Positions 34,125 to 44,893 are shown, numbered from the stretch's first letter. The stretch is DNA of 64,000 bases from Rhipidocladum racemiflorum (GCA_036346355.1 CM070581.1:50549849-50613848); one strand, 5' to 3'. The notes: a model not told the origin generated them from the letters alone. Numbers and translations are program-made.

Positions 34125-35180
34125 CTAGTTAGCATCAGGACTGGCCATAGAGATATGAGCCAATGTATCAGCCGATACAACTTCAACTTTGTCATTATTC
34201 CATTGCACAAGTTTTTGATGCATAGTTGATGGGATGCAGCAATTAGCGTGGATCCAATCTCGTCCAAGAAGCACACTGTAATTGCCTTTAGCTTCGATTA
34301 AAAAGAATGCAATCGGCAGTGTTTTGTTACCGACCGTCAACTCTGTCATCATTACACCCTTCGCTTCGGTGGGATCTCCCATGAAACCGTTTAACACCAT
34401 ATTGGTCTTGATTAGATCTTCATCGGCTTTACCCAACTTCCTGAAGGTGCTTAAAGGCATTAGGTTTATTGTTGCTCCGCCGTCGACTAACATCCTCAAT
34501 ATCGGTCGGCCATTGATATACCCTTTGAGATACAACGGCTTCAAGTGCCGATGCATGTCCTGAGGCTTCTCGAATACGGTGTCCTGCGCACCAAGGCACA
34601 ACTGGGCGAACACCCCCTCATCCGATTCAGCCTCAGTTTTGAATTCCGCGGGCAATGTAAACACCATGTTGATGTCCATCGGTGGTGTATCGCCTCTAAT
34701 TATTGAAGATCCGGAATCGACCGATTGGTCTGAATCGCTATCGGTCTGATCTTTCTTCTTCCATTCTCGCCTTACGGCTGGTATTGGCCATAGCTTATTA
34801 AAAAACCGATCCCTGTCCCTTTCTGCTTTGGCCTCTCTTTCTTCCTTTGTCTTTAGCCATTGGAGGCGTCTGCGCTGCGATTTGCTAAGGCCCGAGGGAC
34901 ACCACCTTGGCTTGGGTTCAATCAGCCTTCGGATTTTTCCAGCCAGATTGCTTACTTCGCCGCTAGATTCTGGCTCGGCAGCAATGTTGGAAATTGGTGC
35001 TTTTGAAGTCTTGGAGGATTCGTCTTGTTCTGGCATTGACAATCTCTCATGGACTGGCCTTCTATTTTCTGATCCTAGCCGGTCACGTACTGGCCTGGAC
35101 AACCTATCTTTGGCCGATTGAGTTGACCGATCCATGATTGGGTGTTGCATGGGACATGTCTGTACTGTGGGTAAGGTCAT
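34125..35180 (-). pseudogene. Tat element protease region
   Basis: A 351-residue frame. The N-terminal half is charged, with repeated DRLS.P..R motifs and a basic SKSQRRRLQWLK block. The C-terminal half is a retropepsin-like domain with MLVDGGATINLMP, the D-G-G in place of D-S/T-G, which is common in Tat-type elements. NYSVLLGRDWIHANCC follows and is typical of gypsy proteases. It would cleave the Gag-Pol polyprotein. A frame break separates it from RT (34046-34124). Confidence 0.85.
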
Positions 35181-35198
35181 CCCCTTTTCCCAGCAAAA

Positions 35199-36030
35199 CT
35201 ACCTGAAGGGACAATGCCAATGAGCCTCTTCTTCACTGCTTGGCCGATAATAACTATTCGGCCGATAGCACTTGCTTGACCGATAGGTATTTGGCCGGTG
35301 GAAATAGCCTGGCCGACGGGAACTTTGCCGCCGGTAGCTTATCTTTTCATATTTTTCCAAAAGTTGGGAGAAAGTCGGTTTAGGTTTGAGATAGGGCCTT
35401 TTTGGTGGATTTTTTTCTGCCTTGTACCATTTTCCGATCTCTAATTCTCCCTTCGGCCTTACGGTCCTTGAGCTTCGACCACTCCGGTCGGCTTCTATTT
35501 GTATTGAGTCGATGGTGATCTGCACTGTTTCATCCCCATTAGTGCTGGACCGGACTTCAACTTTCTGTGTCGGCTTGCTGTCCTCTTCCATAGGTTCTTT
35601 TCCTTTCCCTGAGCATTGAACCATGTTGATTTGGAAAGGATTCACATCTATCTGCATAGCCGATTCATCCGCAAACTTCAATCGTCCATCAGCAATGGCC
35701 GATTGAATCTGTTGCCGAAAAATACTACAGTCGTTAGTATTGTGTGAAAAAGAATGATGCCACTTGCAATATCTTCGTTTTTTGATCTCATCAGCCGATG
35801 GAATGACATGCCCTTCTGGTAATTTTATAAGTTTCTCCTGCAACAATAAATCAAACATCGTATCGCATTTTGACACATCAAAAGAATATTTGACCTCTGT
35901 TTTGTTCTTCGCTGGGAATGACATGCCCTTCTGGTAATTTTATAAGTTTCTCCTGCAATAATAAATCAAACATCCTATCGCATTTTGACACATCAAAGGA
36001 ATATTTGACCTCCGTTTTGTTCTTCGCTGG
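35199..36030 (-). pseudogene. Tat element gag C-terminal region with 115-bp internal duplication
   Basis: The frame shows RRYCKWHHSFSHNTNDC, a Cys/His segment conserved after gag in Tat-type elements, then NPFQINMVQC and a charged stretch. At its N-terminal end 115 bp are tandemly duplicated (35801-35915 and 35916-36030) with a few substitutions. 115 is not a multiple of three, so the duplication itself breaks the link to the upstream gag frame. Confidence 0.82.
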
Positions 36031-37685
36031 TTTAAGCCAAGAGCAAACGAGTGGCTTTTTTGGACCCTTAGTCCACTCGGCTATATTTACATCTGCTTCA
36101 TCGTCTTCGGATGCTTCGTTTGAACTACACTAGACCATATTTACTTTACCCTTTTTTACTATTATTTGCTCTTAATTTATCCTTAAACCCTTTATCTGAA
36201 TATCGGTTTTCTTGTGCCGATAAACGATGGAGCAAATGGCCTAAATCAGTGAATTCTTGCCCCACAAATTTCTCTTTCAGGGGCGGAATTAACCCTTGAA
36301 ACGCCAAATCGGCCAATTGGTCATCGGGTAACATAACACTAAAGCATCTATTTCGTACGTCTCTAAACCTCTTAATGTAATCGGAAACGGGCTCGCCGAA
36401 TTTCTGCCTGACCGAACTTAGATCAGAAATCCTTAGTTCAGTGGTCCCAGAGAAGAATTATTCGTGAAATTGGCTTTCCAAATCGTTCCAAACATGGACC
36501 GAATTTGGTGGTAAATTGGTGAACCATGTAAACGTTGTTCCTGGCAAGGACAACGGGAACAATCTAATTTTTAATCCGTTGGACTGGGCTGCTTCACCGC
36601 ATTGAGCAATAAATCATCCGACATGTTCTAAAGTGGTTACGGAATCATCGCCTGAAAACTTTGCAAAATCTGGGATCCTATAGTTATGTGGGTAGGCCAT
36701 GAGGTCGATGTAATCTGGGTATGGTTTCCTATATCCGATGACCCTCCCCTTGGGCTGCAAACCAAACTGCTCCCTCAATACAGTAGCGATTTGCTCTACC
36801 CAATTAACATTATTGGCTTGTGGTGCTACGTGACCTGACCAGTTATCGTAGTTTACACCCTGCGCCCCGAGTGCAAACTCGGGCTGTCAGCCAAACCGCA
36901 TCACTGGATGCCTGAGTAATTGGTCATGATCGTTGTTTCTTACAGCCGATACTTTGGGTACGGGTAGAAAAGGTTCAACATATGAGACCACTTTGTGTGG
37001 TGCTTGGTTTCTGGGTGTAGTCCCTTGGAATTGAGGAACTTTGCCTGTTTCAATCGGCCGAGAAGCCGATTGACCAAACCCACTGGCCGAGGGTACGTTG
37101 GGTAAGTTTGTGTTCAGCTTAGCCCCATCTGTGTGCCCGTGGTAATGTGCAATTCCGTCTACATGAGTACTAGGTTTTAACACAGTAGGTTGGGTCGGCA
37201 CCATCAGGGGTATTGGAGCCGACGTATTTACTGTGTTAGTATTTGGTGGTATCGAGTACACTGGGTACGTTGGTAGGGATTGTAACGGGTCTAACAGACT
37301 CCCAGATACGGCCAACTCCTGAGCAATTGTTTTGACGCTATTTTCGATCGTCAGCTTCAGCGTAGAGACCAGAGCCGATGATTGATTGATAAGCGCATGA
37401 TTTACAGACTGCTCAATCATACTGGATAAATCAGCCTGGCCAGGTATATATCGGCTTACCGGGTCAACAGGGGAATCGCCGATAGAATTGATAGTTGGGA
37501 GTGCAACCTTTTGAGTGACTCGTCGCCGTGTCTTTTGGAAGCACTTCAACATCATCTCTTCCATTGCTGCCTTTTGATCTTCAATTTCTTTTTGCTGCTC
37601 AGGAGTTAAATCGGCTAGTGTAAGCGCGGTTATTTGCATCTGCATTGATATCGGTGGTAGCTGTGGATTTTCCAGTCGACGACAT
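36031..37685 (-). pseudogene. Tat element gag
   Basis: The likely start is the ATG at 37685 (MSSTGKSTATTDINAD), 41 bp after the 5' LTR; a frameshift near 37600 joins it to LADLTPEQQKEIEDQKAAME. A Pro/Thr/Val-rich linker follows (37300-36990). The retrotransposon gag domain is at 36880-36150 (YRIPDFAKFSGDD, SDYIKRFRDVRNRC, LAFQGLIPPLKEKF) with several stops and frame changes (for example near 36885, 36620 and 36460). It forms the capsid in active relatives. After 36146 the frame degenerates toward the duplicated segment. Confidence 0.82.
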
Positions 37686-37726
37686 GATCGACTTCCTCCT
37701 GGTGTCCCATTGGGCATGCCAAAATA

Positions 37727-39070
37727 TGTTTGCGCAAAAAACGTGAAGTAGGGTCTTTCGCCTCAAACACACAAGACAAACACCGGGTTTGAGCGTGCCA
37801 GTCAATTTGACCTAGAATTGACAAGGTAAAAGTTGTAAAATCAATCGGAGCCGATAAACAAACGAATATCAGCTTAACACCGATCGGCTAAGAGCCGATC
37901 AGGAGATAACTAGATTAACTAGTTACGGTTAATCCGAGGGTAAAGGTAGATCGACTTTGAAAGGCGATGCGCAACAAGCAAAGTAGATCGGACCTGGAGA
38001 CAAGTCGATGAGAACAACAAATCGGCGATGCGCAACTCTTTATTGATCTCAACGGCTTACAGAGGAAAGATTGCTACGAAAACTAAAAACAGAAAATTGT
38101 AAATAGGGTTGTGTTGATTGATTGGTTGATCCTCTCTCCGTCCCATAGCCTGTCCCCTTTTATATGCTTCAGCTGATCTAAGTCCCGCATGGTCACGTTA
38201 ACCCAATATGCGTCGGCTACGTCTTTTGTTTATGGTAACTGAATTGGTATCGGTCACTAGGGATGGCAACGGGTCCGGGTCCCTCCGGGTCCAATCTCCG
38301 TGGACCTGGACCCGAGACCCGAACTGTGGACCCGGACCCGGACCCGAATTTAATCACGGGTCCAATCTCGGACCCGGACCCGGACCCGAACCCATTATTG
38401 AGTATACATGCATGAGGCCCGGTATAGAAAATAACTACTTACGAGAGTAAAAAGGATCCTCTCGTGGTTACGCTGCAAGAAGACAAGGCTCAACATGCAG
38501 CTTCTAAAATTTTCCTCCCATCCTAGAAACGTGAGCCTGCTCCACGGCAAAAAGTCAAAGAACCGAGCCAACGCAAAGCGGACGAGATCAATAAAAAAAC
38601 TTCACAGAGATCAAAGCCGCAGGCCCGGGCAGCATTTCCAATGGCCGGCGCCCTGACTTGTGACATGATATGGGTGCATGCTAATCTATTTTGAACTCAC
38701 CTCACCTTCTTCCTTGAAATCGGGTCCGGGTCTGGGTACCCACGGGTCCAACATGAGACCCAGACCCGAACCCGGACCCGGACCCGGACCCGAACTCATA
38801 TACCCGTGGGTCCAAATTTGGACCCGGACCCATCGGGTCGGGTATCCGCGGGTACCCGGACCCACGGGTATTTTTGCCATCCCTATCGGTCACGACCTGA
38901 GTCCTGCGTGGATACGGCAACCAGATCTGTATCGGTTTCGACCCAATTCCTTTCCGTTTTGGTGACGGATTCCTTGTTCTCGGTGTATCTTTTTTCATCG
39001 CTTACTTCAAAACTTTCCATATTTAGATTGAGCCGATATTTACCATACACGCTGAATTTTGATGCAAACA
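37727..39070 (-). repeat. 5' LTR of the Tat element, interrupted by a hAT MITE
   Basis: 1344 bp, equal to the 707-bp LTR plus a 628-bp insertion and its 8-bp duplication. Just inside the LTR (37700-37726, minus strand) the sequence ttttggcatgcccaatggga is the expected place of the PBS; I cannot assign its tRNA with confidence. Confidence 0.92.
38258..38885. mobile_element. hAT-type MITE with GGACCC-rich arms, TSD TCGGTCAC
   Basis: 628 bp with inverted ends TAGGGATGGCAA...TTGCCATCCCTA and an exact 8-bp target duplication tcggtcac (38250-38257 and 38886-38893). The empty site is preserved in the sister LTR at about 30550. Both arms are runs of GGACCC/GGGTCC-type hexamers in inverse orientation, and the middle (38400-38690) is unrelated unique sequence. 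The 8-bp TSD places it in the hAT superfamily. No transposase is present. Confidence 0.92.
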
Positions 39071-39075
39071 GTAGT

Positions 39076-39303
39076 CCAATTGCATGTTCAGTTTTTTCTT
39101 GTAGTTAATGGTCAGTTTTTTCCTTGTAGTTATTGGACAGTTTCTTCTTGTTCCTTTGCTATTTAAGTTGAATAGAAGAGTAGGAAAGAGAGTCTTAGCC
39201 ACACCAAAATTCCTTGATGTTCCCTGAAGCTCGCATGTGTGTTGTTAGTTGATCGGTTGATTTTTTCAATAGTGATTTATCGGCTATTGGCTAAATTTCC
39301 AAC
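39076..39303 (+). repeat. Remainder of copia C 3' LTR
   Basis: This continues the LTR begun at 29993 after the Tat insertion, giving an LTR of about 253 bp. It has two tandem TTTTTTCTTGTAGTTA-type repeats, a TATA-like gctatttaag near 39159 and the end ATTTCCAACA, followed by TSD agacg. Confidence 0.88.
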
Positions 39304-39594
39304 AAGACGACGGTGGGGGTCGTGCTCGATGATGACGGTCTTGGAGGGGACGACGACGGAGACCGCCCTCACACTGTCGAGCGGCGCCAGCAGCCTCTCC
39401 ACAAGCGCGACCTCTGCGGAGCAGCACACGCCCAGCACGTCAAGGTACGTTTTCTCCCACTTCCTCCTCACCCTACCGCCGCCGTTGTCGTCTCCATTCC
39501 CCACTGCCACCACCTCAGGCAGTGGCGGTAGCAGCAGCCTCTCCTCGAGCGCCACGTCGGGCGCCTCCGAGCGCTTCTCGCCACCACCCACCAT
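39304..39594 (-). pseudogene. HMA2/HMA3-like P1B-ATPase pseudogene, exon 1 (N-terminal metal-binding domain)
   Basis: The minus strand reads KTYLDVLGVCCSAEVALVER, the N-terminal HMA domain of the plant Zn/Cd P1B-2 subgroup, with GVCCxxE in place of the general GMxCxxC motif. VSVVVPSKTVIIEHD follows. ATG 39594 gives an N-terminal extension of about 45 residues before KWEKTYLD; the original start may be nearer 39500. After EHD the frame is off by one in a C-run (gacccccac); restored, it reads on toward SESHI and the donor site at 27343/27342, across copia C. The element thus sits about 15-20 bp before the end of exon 1. This is the same gene as 26105-27362. Confidence 0.88.
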
Positions 39595-39862
39595 GGATCC
39601 AGTATCCGCTTAGTCGGCCGGCGCAAGAAATACAACCAAACAAGAATAAGAACCAGAGCTGAGGGGGAAATCAATCAATGAAAGAATAGAGACGATTCAG
39701 AGTTGGAGGAAGGCTTTGGTACAAGAAGCACGCAACGCTCGACGGCGACGACAGCCACCGATCGCCAAAAGATTGGATTTCTTTCTTGTAACCAACTGAT
39801 AACTAATCCCACAAGGTCGTCGTGCTAGTATTGATCTTGAGGGGGCGGGAAGGGGAAAGAAC
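39595..39862 (-). other. Former 5' flank of the HMA pseudogene
   Basis: About 270 bp without a coding signal of its own, upstream of the exon 1 ATG on the minus strand. It presumably held the 5' UTR and proximal promoter; I see no clear TATA box. It ends at the hAT MITE at 39863. Confidence 0.4.
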
Positions 39863-40380
39863 TAGAGGTGGGCGTCGTGCCGTGCCATGCCGGTCCGGTC
39901 CGGGCCTATCGTGCTTCGGGTCGGAACCATGCCGTGCCACGACGGGGGCACGGGCCATGCCAGCTCGACTCGCCTTTGGCGAGCCCAAGCCCGGCCCATT
40001 TGCGCTTCGTGCCTGCTTCGTGCCGTGCCGGCCTAGGCCCGACCCATTTTCACTATTGTGATGAGTAAAAAAATAAAACACATTACTACTACTAAACTAC
40101 CTATTTTAATTACATAAGAGACTAATCACATCAACAAAATGTCAAACATAAATGCAATGCTTGAAGATGCCCTGAATCAACAATATCTGTCAACTTTTAG
40201 GCCATAATTCGTGATTTCGTTCGCTCGCGTGCGGCTTCCCGGACGGCCGAAGAAGTTGTGCCGGCCCGACTCGGTATGAAACTGCTCGCTACGCCAGACC
40301 GACCATCCCAACGTGCTTCGAGTCGGCCCAAATGCCCACCTCTAGCAAGAACCAAGGGTCGGCCCAAATGCCCACCTCTA
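39863..40380. mobile_element. hAT-type MITE, TAGAGGTGGGC termini, right end duplicated
   Basis: Ends TAGAGGTGGGC...GCCCACCTCTA, with an 8-bp flank gaaagaac on the left (39855-39862) and gcaagaac on the right (40345-40352), 7 of 8 matching. A 36-bp segment covering the right end and its TSD is tandemly repeated, giving a second identical end at 40380. The interior repeats GTGCCGTGCC and GGCCCGACC-like blocks in inverse orientation. No ORF is supported. Confidence 0.85.
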
Positions 40381-40591
40381 GCAAGAACCAAGGGTCACGA
40401 GGGGAGGACGAACAGGTCCTTGCATAAGTACGCAACACAGGGGCCACCTGGCAGTAGGTGACTCGTTTGGATTATCATTTTTCTGAAAGACAGACTCGTT
40501 TGGATTATCAAAATCTCACATCTTGGTCAGAAATGGAAATGTTAATTTTTACTTCGAGTGATGTCAGCGTGCCAGTAGTATATACTATGTA
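40381..40591. repeat. Segmental duplicate, copy 1
   Basis: From about 40440 this aligns with 41137-41245 (GGGGCCACCTGGCAGT, GGATTATCA, CTCACATCTTGRTCAGAAATG, AGTGATGTCARCG), with several substitutions and small indels. No gene is seen. Confidence 0.7.
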
Positions 40592-40831
40592 CTCCCTCCC
40601 ATCACGAATATACCTCAAAATATTACTTGGATAAATTATTTCTATTAAATATATTTATAAAAAACAAAATTATACTATTTTGAAAACACTTTTAAGATAA
40701 TTCTACGCATATGATTTTTATACGTCTAATATAAATATTTAAACTGATATCGATATCCAAAATTCTGAAAACACGGCTGCATGTATCTCAAAACTATACG
40801 GCATTAATTGTATCCGAATATTTGGATGGAG
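40592..40831. mobile_element. Stowaway-like MITE (Tc1/mariner), TSD TA
   Basis: 240 bp with ends CTCCCTCCC...TTTGGATGGAG and TA on both sides. Ends, size and AT-rich interior fit grass Stowaway MITEs, with the right end worn (GGATGGAG for GGGAGGGAG). Confidence 0.85.
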
Positions 40832-41893
40832 TATGCCAAGTTGCCTACAGCTAATGCTGCTATAAGTTAGGGCTTTTTTTATATAGGGAAGGTTTGGACG
40901 GTCTATTACTTACTTCTCCACCGGAATGGATTTAGTTTTAATTGCCTGTCAGTCATGTCACACGGCATCCAAACAAGTCACGATAGGCTCCAGTAGTTGT
41001 TTAAATATAAACGCATTAGACTTTTAGGGAGGTGAAATATGCTTGCTCGGACAGTGACGAGAGCTCCAATCGCAAACCTAGCTAGTATTAGCGGTTCCAT
41101 GTTACTAGAGGAGGAACTGGTCCGTGCGTACACATAGGGGCCCACCTGGCAGTGGGTAGCTTCCATGGATTATCAATGTCTCTCTCACATCTTGATCAGA
41201 AATGCAAATGTTTAGTTTTGCTTCCAGTGATGTCAACGCGCCCAGTAGAGTATACAATCCATCCGTTCACAGTTATACGTCGTGTTGCACATCGACGCTG
41301 TCCCAAAGAATAATGCAATCTAGTTTATTAGACAACCACCTTGAGCTGCAAATTTCTAATACTATACAAATAAAAAAGAAAACAGCGCAGAGAAAAGGCC
41401 AAAGATCTAGAACAAGACATACATGTCTGACAATATGAAAGCGATTCAAACAATAAATACCGACCTAAAAGTATTGTCATTTTAAAAAATGGAATTCAGT
41501 TTGACTTTTCATGCCTACAAAACTTGAGTTATATGTGATTTCTGACCCACTTTATACCTAATCGAATACGTATCATCAGATGTTTTTTTTTTTTTTTTTT
41601 GACTTGCAGCTAAAACACATGACGTAAGCTAATGCTTAAATACGAAGGTACTACCAATAGTGCACAAAGATGCAAGTTGACTATTTGAAGATTCCTATCC
41701 TCTGCCTTGCCTTACAAACTAAATTTGGGCATTGGGCTGTGACAGGCCAGCATGGCATAGGCCCGACGGGCAGTGGGTCTAGACAGTGCCGTGATGCCAC
41801 AGCCCGACCAATTAGCCATGCCGACTAACCTTCGACGAGTCCGGGCACGACTTATTGGCACACTGTTCCACCTCCGTGTCGTGCTGGCACAGG
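40832..41893. other. Intergenic DNA with segmental duplicate copy 2
   Basis: 41137-41245 is the second copy of the segment at 40440-40590. A poly-T run lies at 41582-41602. 41740-41893 is GC-rich with GGCCCGACGGGC-like blocks resembling the interior of the MITE at 39863, probably another hAT relic. No coding sequence is supported. Confidence 0.5.
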
Positions 41894-42150
41894 TAGGGCT
41901 GGAAAAAAAGCTCGTTGAGCTGGCTCGGTGGCTCGTTTCAAAATTGCTCTGATTACATTCATTTTTCTTTTAAAATAAAAATTAGTTGATTTGGAACCAA
42001 AGTCAACTTCGGCTCGGCTCGTTAGGCTCGGCTCGTTAAGCTCGGTTCGAAGTTGGGTCTCAAACAATACAGAAGACTATAATAAATAAGAATAAATCAG
42101 TGTCGAAGAAAGCTCGAAAAAAAGTTCAACTAGCTCGTTATCCACCCCTA
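41894..42150. mobile_element. hAT-type MITE, TSD GGCACAGG
   Basis: 257 bp with ends TAGGGCTGG...CCACCCCTA and an exact 8-bp duplication ggcacagg (41886-41893 and 42151-42158). The interior has GGCTCGGCTCGTTAGGCTCG-like repeats and inverted AGCTCG blocks. It is nested in an older GC-rich repeat relic. Confidence 0.9.
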
Positions 42151-42296
42151 GGCACAGGCCCTGTCCATTTGGACTGTTGCATACAAGAGGAAAGGAGCCA
42201 GGGACAAGTGGGGCGTCTATCGGTGTTGTCACGAGGGCGGTCAGAGGCGAGGAAGGCACTAGCGTCATGGAAGAAGCACGCATGGTGGCTGGGGAC

Positions 42297-43212
42297 TAGG
42301 GATGAAAACGGTCGGTAAATGGCTATTTCGTTTTCATTTCCATATTTTTTACCGGTAACGAAAAACAAAATCAGAAACCCTGAAAACATATACGAAAATG
42401 GATAGTGGCAGAACGGATGCAGAACAGAACGGAGCGGATACAAAAACGAAAGCGAAAAATTCCACAAAAACGTAGTGCAGGATCACAATATACATGACCA
42501 CAAGAACAATGTAACTCATTTCACCTCCAAGGTGGACATAATAATAATGTTATATTTACCAGTATCATTAGAAAGTTTTTTCTCGAGTTTGTCAACTAAA
42601 GGCTCGTTATTTGTCCCCCATATCATACCATCATGTCCTCTTCCATATCATTATCATTGATATCCTCTTGTTCTACCAACTACAAAGGTGTAATATCCTA
42701 AAATTTGCATATCATTGTTCGATATTCATTTATGATTTTATGAGACTTATCTTGGATTTTTTGGAGTTTATAAATGCCGTTTTGCTATTTTTAGATTTAT
42801 AACATTAATTTATTCATGAAAAATAAAAACAAAATTATGCTGAAAATAATTTTCATAGCTTCAAAAATGTTCCAAAGTATTTTTGAATTTTTTTTTCAAA
42901 AATTTGAACTCTGTTTGATATTTTCCTATAAAGCCATTTGTATTTCAGAAATTATTTAAATTTGAAAATAAATGTAAATTCTCCCTTCCACATTTGGGCC
43001 AAGCCCGTTTCCTTTCTGGCCCATTTCTATTTTAATTTCTGATTTCACTTATACGAATTTCTGTTTCGTTCTTGTTGGAACTGACTCTCCCGTTTCCATT
43101 TCTGTTTCTAACAAAAAATTTTCATTTTTCCATTTCTGTTTCCGCAAAAAAAGATTTTATTTCACTTTTTCGCTGAAATGGTCGGAAACTTTTTATTCCG
43201 TTTTCAACTCTA
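42297..43212. mobile_element. hAT-type nonautonomous element, TSD CTGGGGAC
   Basis: 916 bp with ends TAGGGATGAAAACGG...CCGTTTTCAACTCTA and an exact 8-bp duplication ctggggac (42289-42296 and 43213-43220). Around 42690-42960 it holds tgtaatatcctaaaatttgc and AT-rich sequence resembling a decayed gypsy LTR start, perhaps a captured or nested fragment. No transposase ORF is present. Confidence 0.9.
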
Positions 43213-43220
43213 CTGGGGAC

Positions 43221-43645
43221 GGTGGCGACGCGGTCTAGGAAGGCCAAATTTGGCGACGGCGTGGCTGAAAATTGCTAGATGTGAGGATCAGTGAGAACTG
43301 GCGCTGTCACCATCTTCTTCCTCTTTGTCGCCATCGTCTTCTTCCTTGAGATGGTCGGTGAAGATGGTGGTGCGATGCCGTAAGTCCGTATCCGACGGCG
43401 ACATGATCAAAGACCGCTGAATCTAGCACCATGGCAGCGGGGATGGCAAAGAGGGGATGGCATAAGGCAGCGAGGGGAGGTGGTTCATACAATACCAGAT
43501 TACATGCAAACTAATATTGGTTGTCTATGGAGTACCAAATACTACTAGGAGTTCATATAGCAGACCGGTCTTAACAAAAGACATTACTTCACATAGCAAC
43601 ATCAGACCACAACAAAACTACGCAACGAGGACAACTATAATGTAA
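43221..43645. other. Intergenic; no gene recognised
   Basis: The sequence carries GAAGA/TCTTC-rich imperfect inverted repeats at 43300-43370. The minus-strand frame at 43307-43492 has no recognisable motif. Confidence 0.4.
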
Positions 43646-44036
43646 AAAAATTAAGTAAATTTCACAAAACTACATATTTCTTATATAAACTATCAAAAAT
43701 CTACAGATTTTATCTTTTATTTCACAAAACTACGGATTTTAAAAGAACTTATATCACAAAACTACACGTTCTAGAATTGACAGTTTCTTGTAATAGATCT
43801 GACAGTGTGGGTCTACATTGCAGCCTCATGTAGTGAAAAGGGAAATGGGGGTGAGTGAATCTGCTATGTGGACCCAGACTGTTAGACTTATTATAAGAAA
43901 CTGTCAATTTTAAAACATGTAGTTTTGTGATATAAATTCTTTTAAGATCCGTAGTTTTGTAAAATAGTAGCTAAAATTTGTAGTTTTCCGATAGCTTATA
44001 TAAAGAACTCGTAGTTTTGCGAATTTTGCTGTAAAA
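43646..44036. mobile_element. Inverted-repeat MITE (long stem)
   Basis: The two halves are inverse copies: TTTCACAAAACTACATATTT at the left pairs with the region around AACTCGTAGTTTTGCGAATT at the right. Further pairs are ATCACAAAACTAC/GTAGTTTTGTGAT and AGTTTCTTGTAATAGATCTGACAGT/CTGTTAG..TTATAAGAAACT, around a centre at 43840. The whole 390 bp can fold into one imperfect stem. Exact termini and TSD are not resolved; the superfamily is unassigned. Confidence 0.7.
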
Positions 44037-44893
44037 ATTCACAATCTCTTTGCCCTTCTTGTTGTTGGTCTTGGTTGTCCTAGCCTTGGATGCAGCAGCA
44101 TTGTGAAAATCAGTGCACAAAGTTTGCAAAAAGCAGTATCAGCTCTCTTGGTTTTTTTATCAAAATAAAAATAAAATGCAAGTAAACCTGACCTCGATGA
44201 TCCACTAGAATAAACGGGAGTGGCATTTTCCGAACAAGCTTTGCGCATGGGTGGCATGGTCCGAATTAGGAGAAAAATAGTGGCATAGACCGAAACTGCA
44301 GTTGAACGAGTGGTATAAACCGGATTTTCCCTTCCTTTTGACAAACATCTTCGGAAAAGAACTTTTCCAGTTAATTTAAAAAAAACACTATAATTACATT
44401 TCAAACTGAATGGAAAACATCAAATTTGAGAAAGCCTGCTGACATGTGTGTCCAAAGTCACTCCTGAATTTAGTGTGCCTATATGCTTCTGAAAACAAAG
44501 AAAAATTATTTGGAAACACGTACAGCTAGCCGTGTCGATCATCTACAGTTTTCTTTGATCAAAGAAACATTATATCTTGATTTTCGACCGATATGAAAAG
44601 GCATCTTTTCAGGACTAGTTTTGATTTGTTGACGGGAAAGACCAAAGTAAAGATTTCTGCTACCGTAGGTAGTACAAAAACGATTTTTCTGTGATTGATT
44701 CCCTTGTCCTTAGCACTTGGAATATGCTCATATTGAAGAGTGCAAATGCACCTTGATTCAGAAAGATGAATGCGCCAAATGTCTGTTCTTTCCGCCACCG
44801 CCGTACGTCGTCTTCTTCATTCCTCTCCGCCTCCTTAGGAAGCAGCAGCCTCTCTCCGTGGGCACTGCATTGGGTGCCTCTGTCCGTTCCTTG
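44037..44893. other. Intergenic; no gene recognised
   Basis: 44039-44404 reads open on the minus strand for 121 codons but has repeat-like composition and no family motif. Nothing else is supported. Confidence 0.4.

Larger units (their letters stand above)
30018..39070 (-). mobile_element. Tat-lineage Ty3/gypsy retrotransposon (minus strand), TSD GTAGT
   Basis: This 9053-bp element has LTRs TGTTTGCGC...GCAAACA at 30018-30724 and 37727-39070 and exact gtagt target duplications. On the minus strand it reads gag, gag C-terminal region, protease and RT. RNase H and integrase are absent. A plus-strand (antisense) ORF with a plant mobile domain lies between RT and the 3' LTR. Antisense ORFs at this place are known from Tat/Grande-type elements. 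A purine tract (aaaaatggggggca, minus strand) next to 30724 fits a PPT, supporting the orientation. The deletion of RNase H-integrase makes it non-autonomous. Confidence 0.92.
27363..39303. mobile_element. Rearranged Ty1/copia element C with inverted halves, TSD AGACG
   Basis: The unit starts TGTTGGAAATTTAGCC and ends GGCTAAATTTCCAACA, so both termini are the 3' (U5) end of the same LTR in opposite orientation. Exact agacg duplications flank it (27358-27362 and 39304-39308). The left part reads on the minus strand (gag, then LTR end). The right part reads on the plus strand (integrase tail, RT, RNase H, PPT, LTR). No PBS or U3-terminal 5' LTR is seen. The 3' LTR is split by the Tat element. 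It inserted in HMA exon 1. Confidence 0.85.

Noticed and set aside
44039..44404. 121-codon minus-strand frame
   Set aside because: No recognisable domain, atypical composition, adjacent to a MITE; probably chance.
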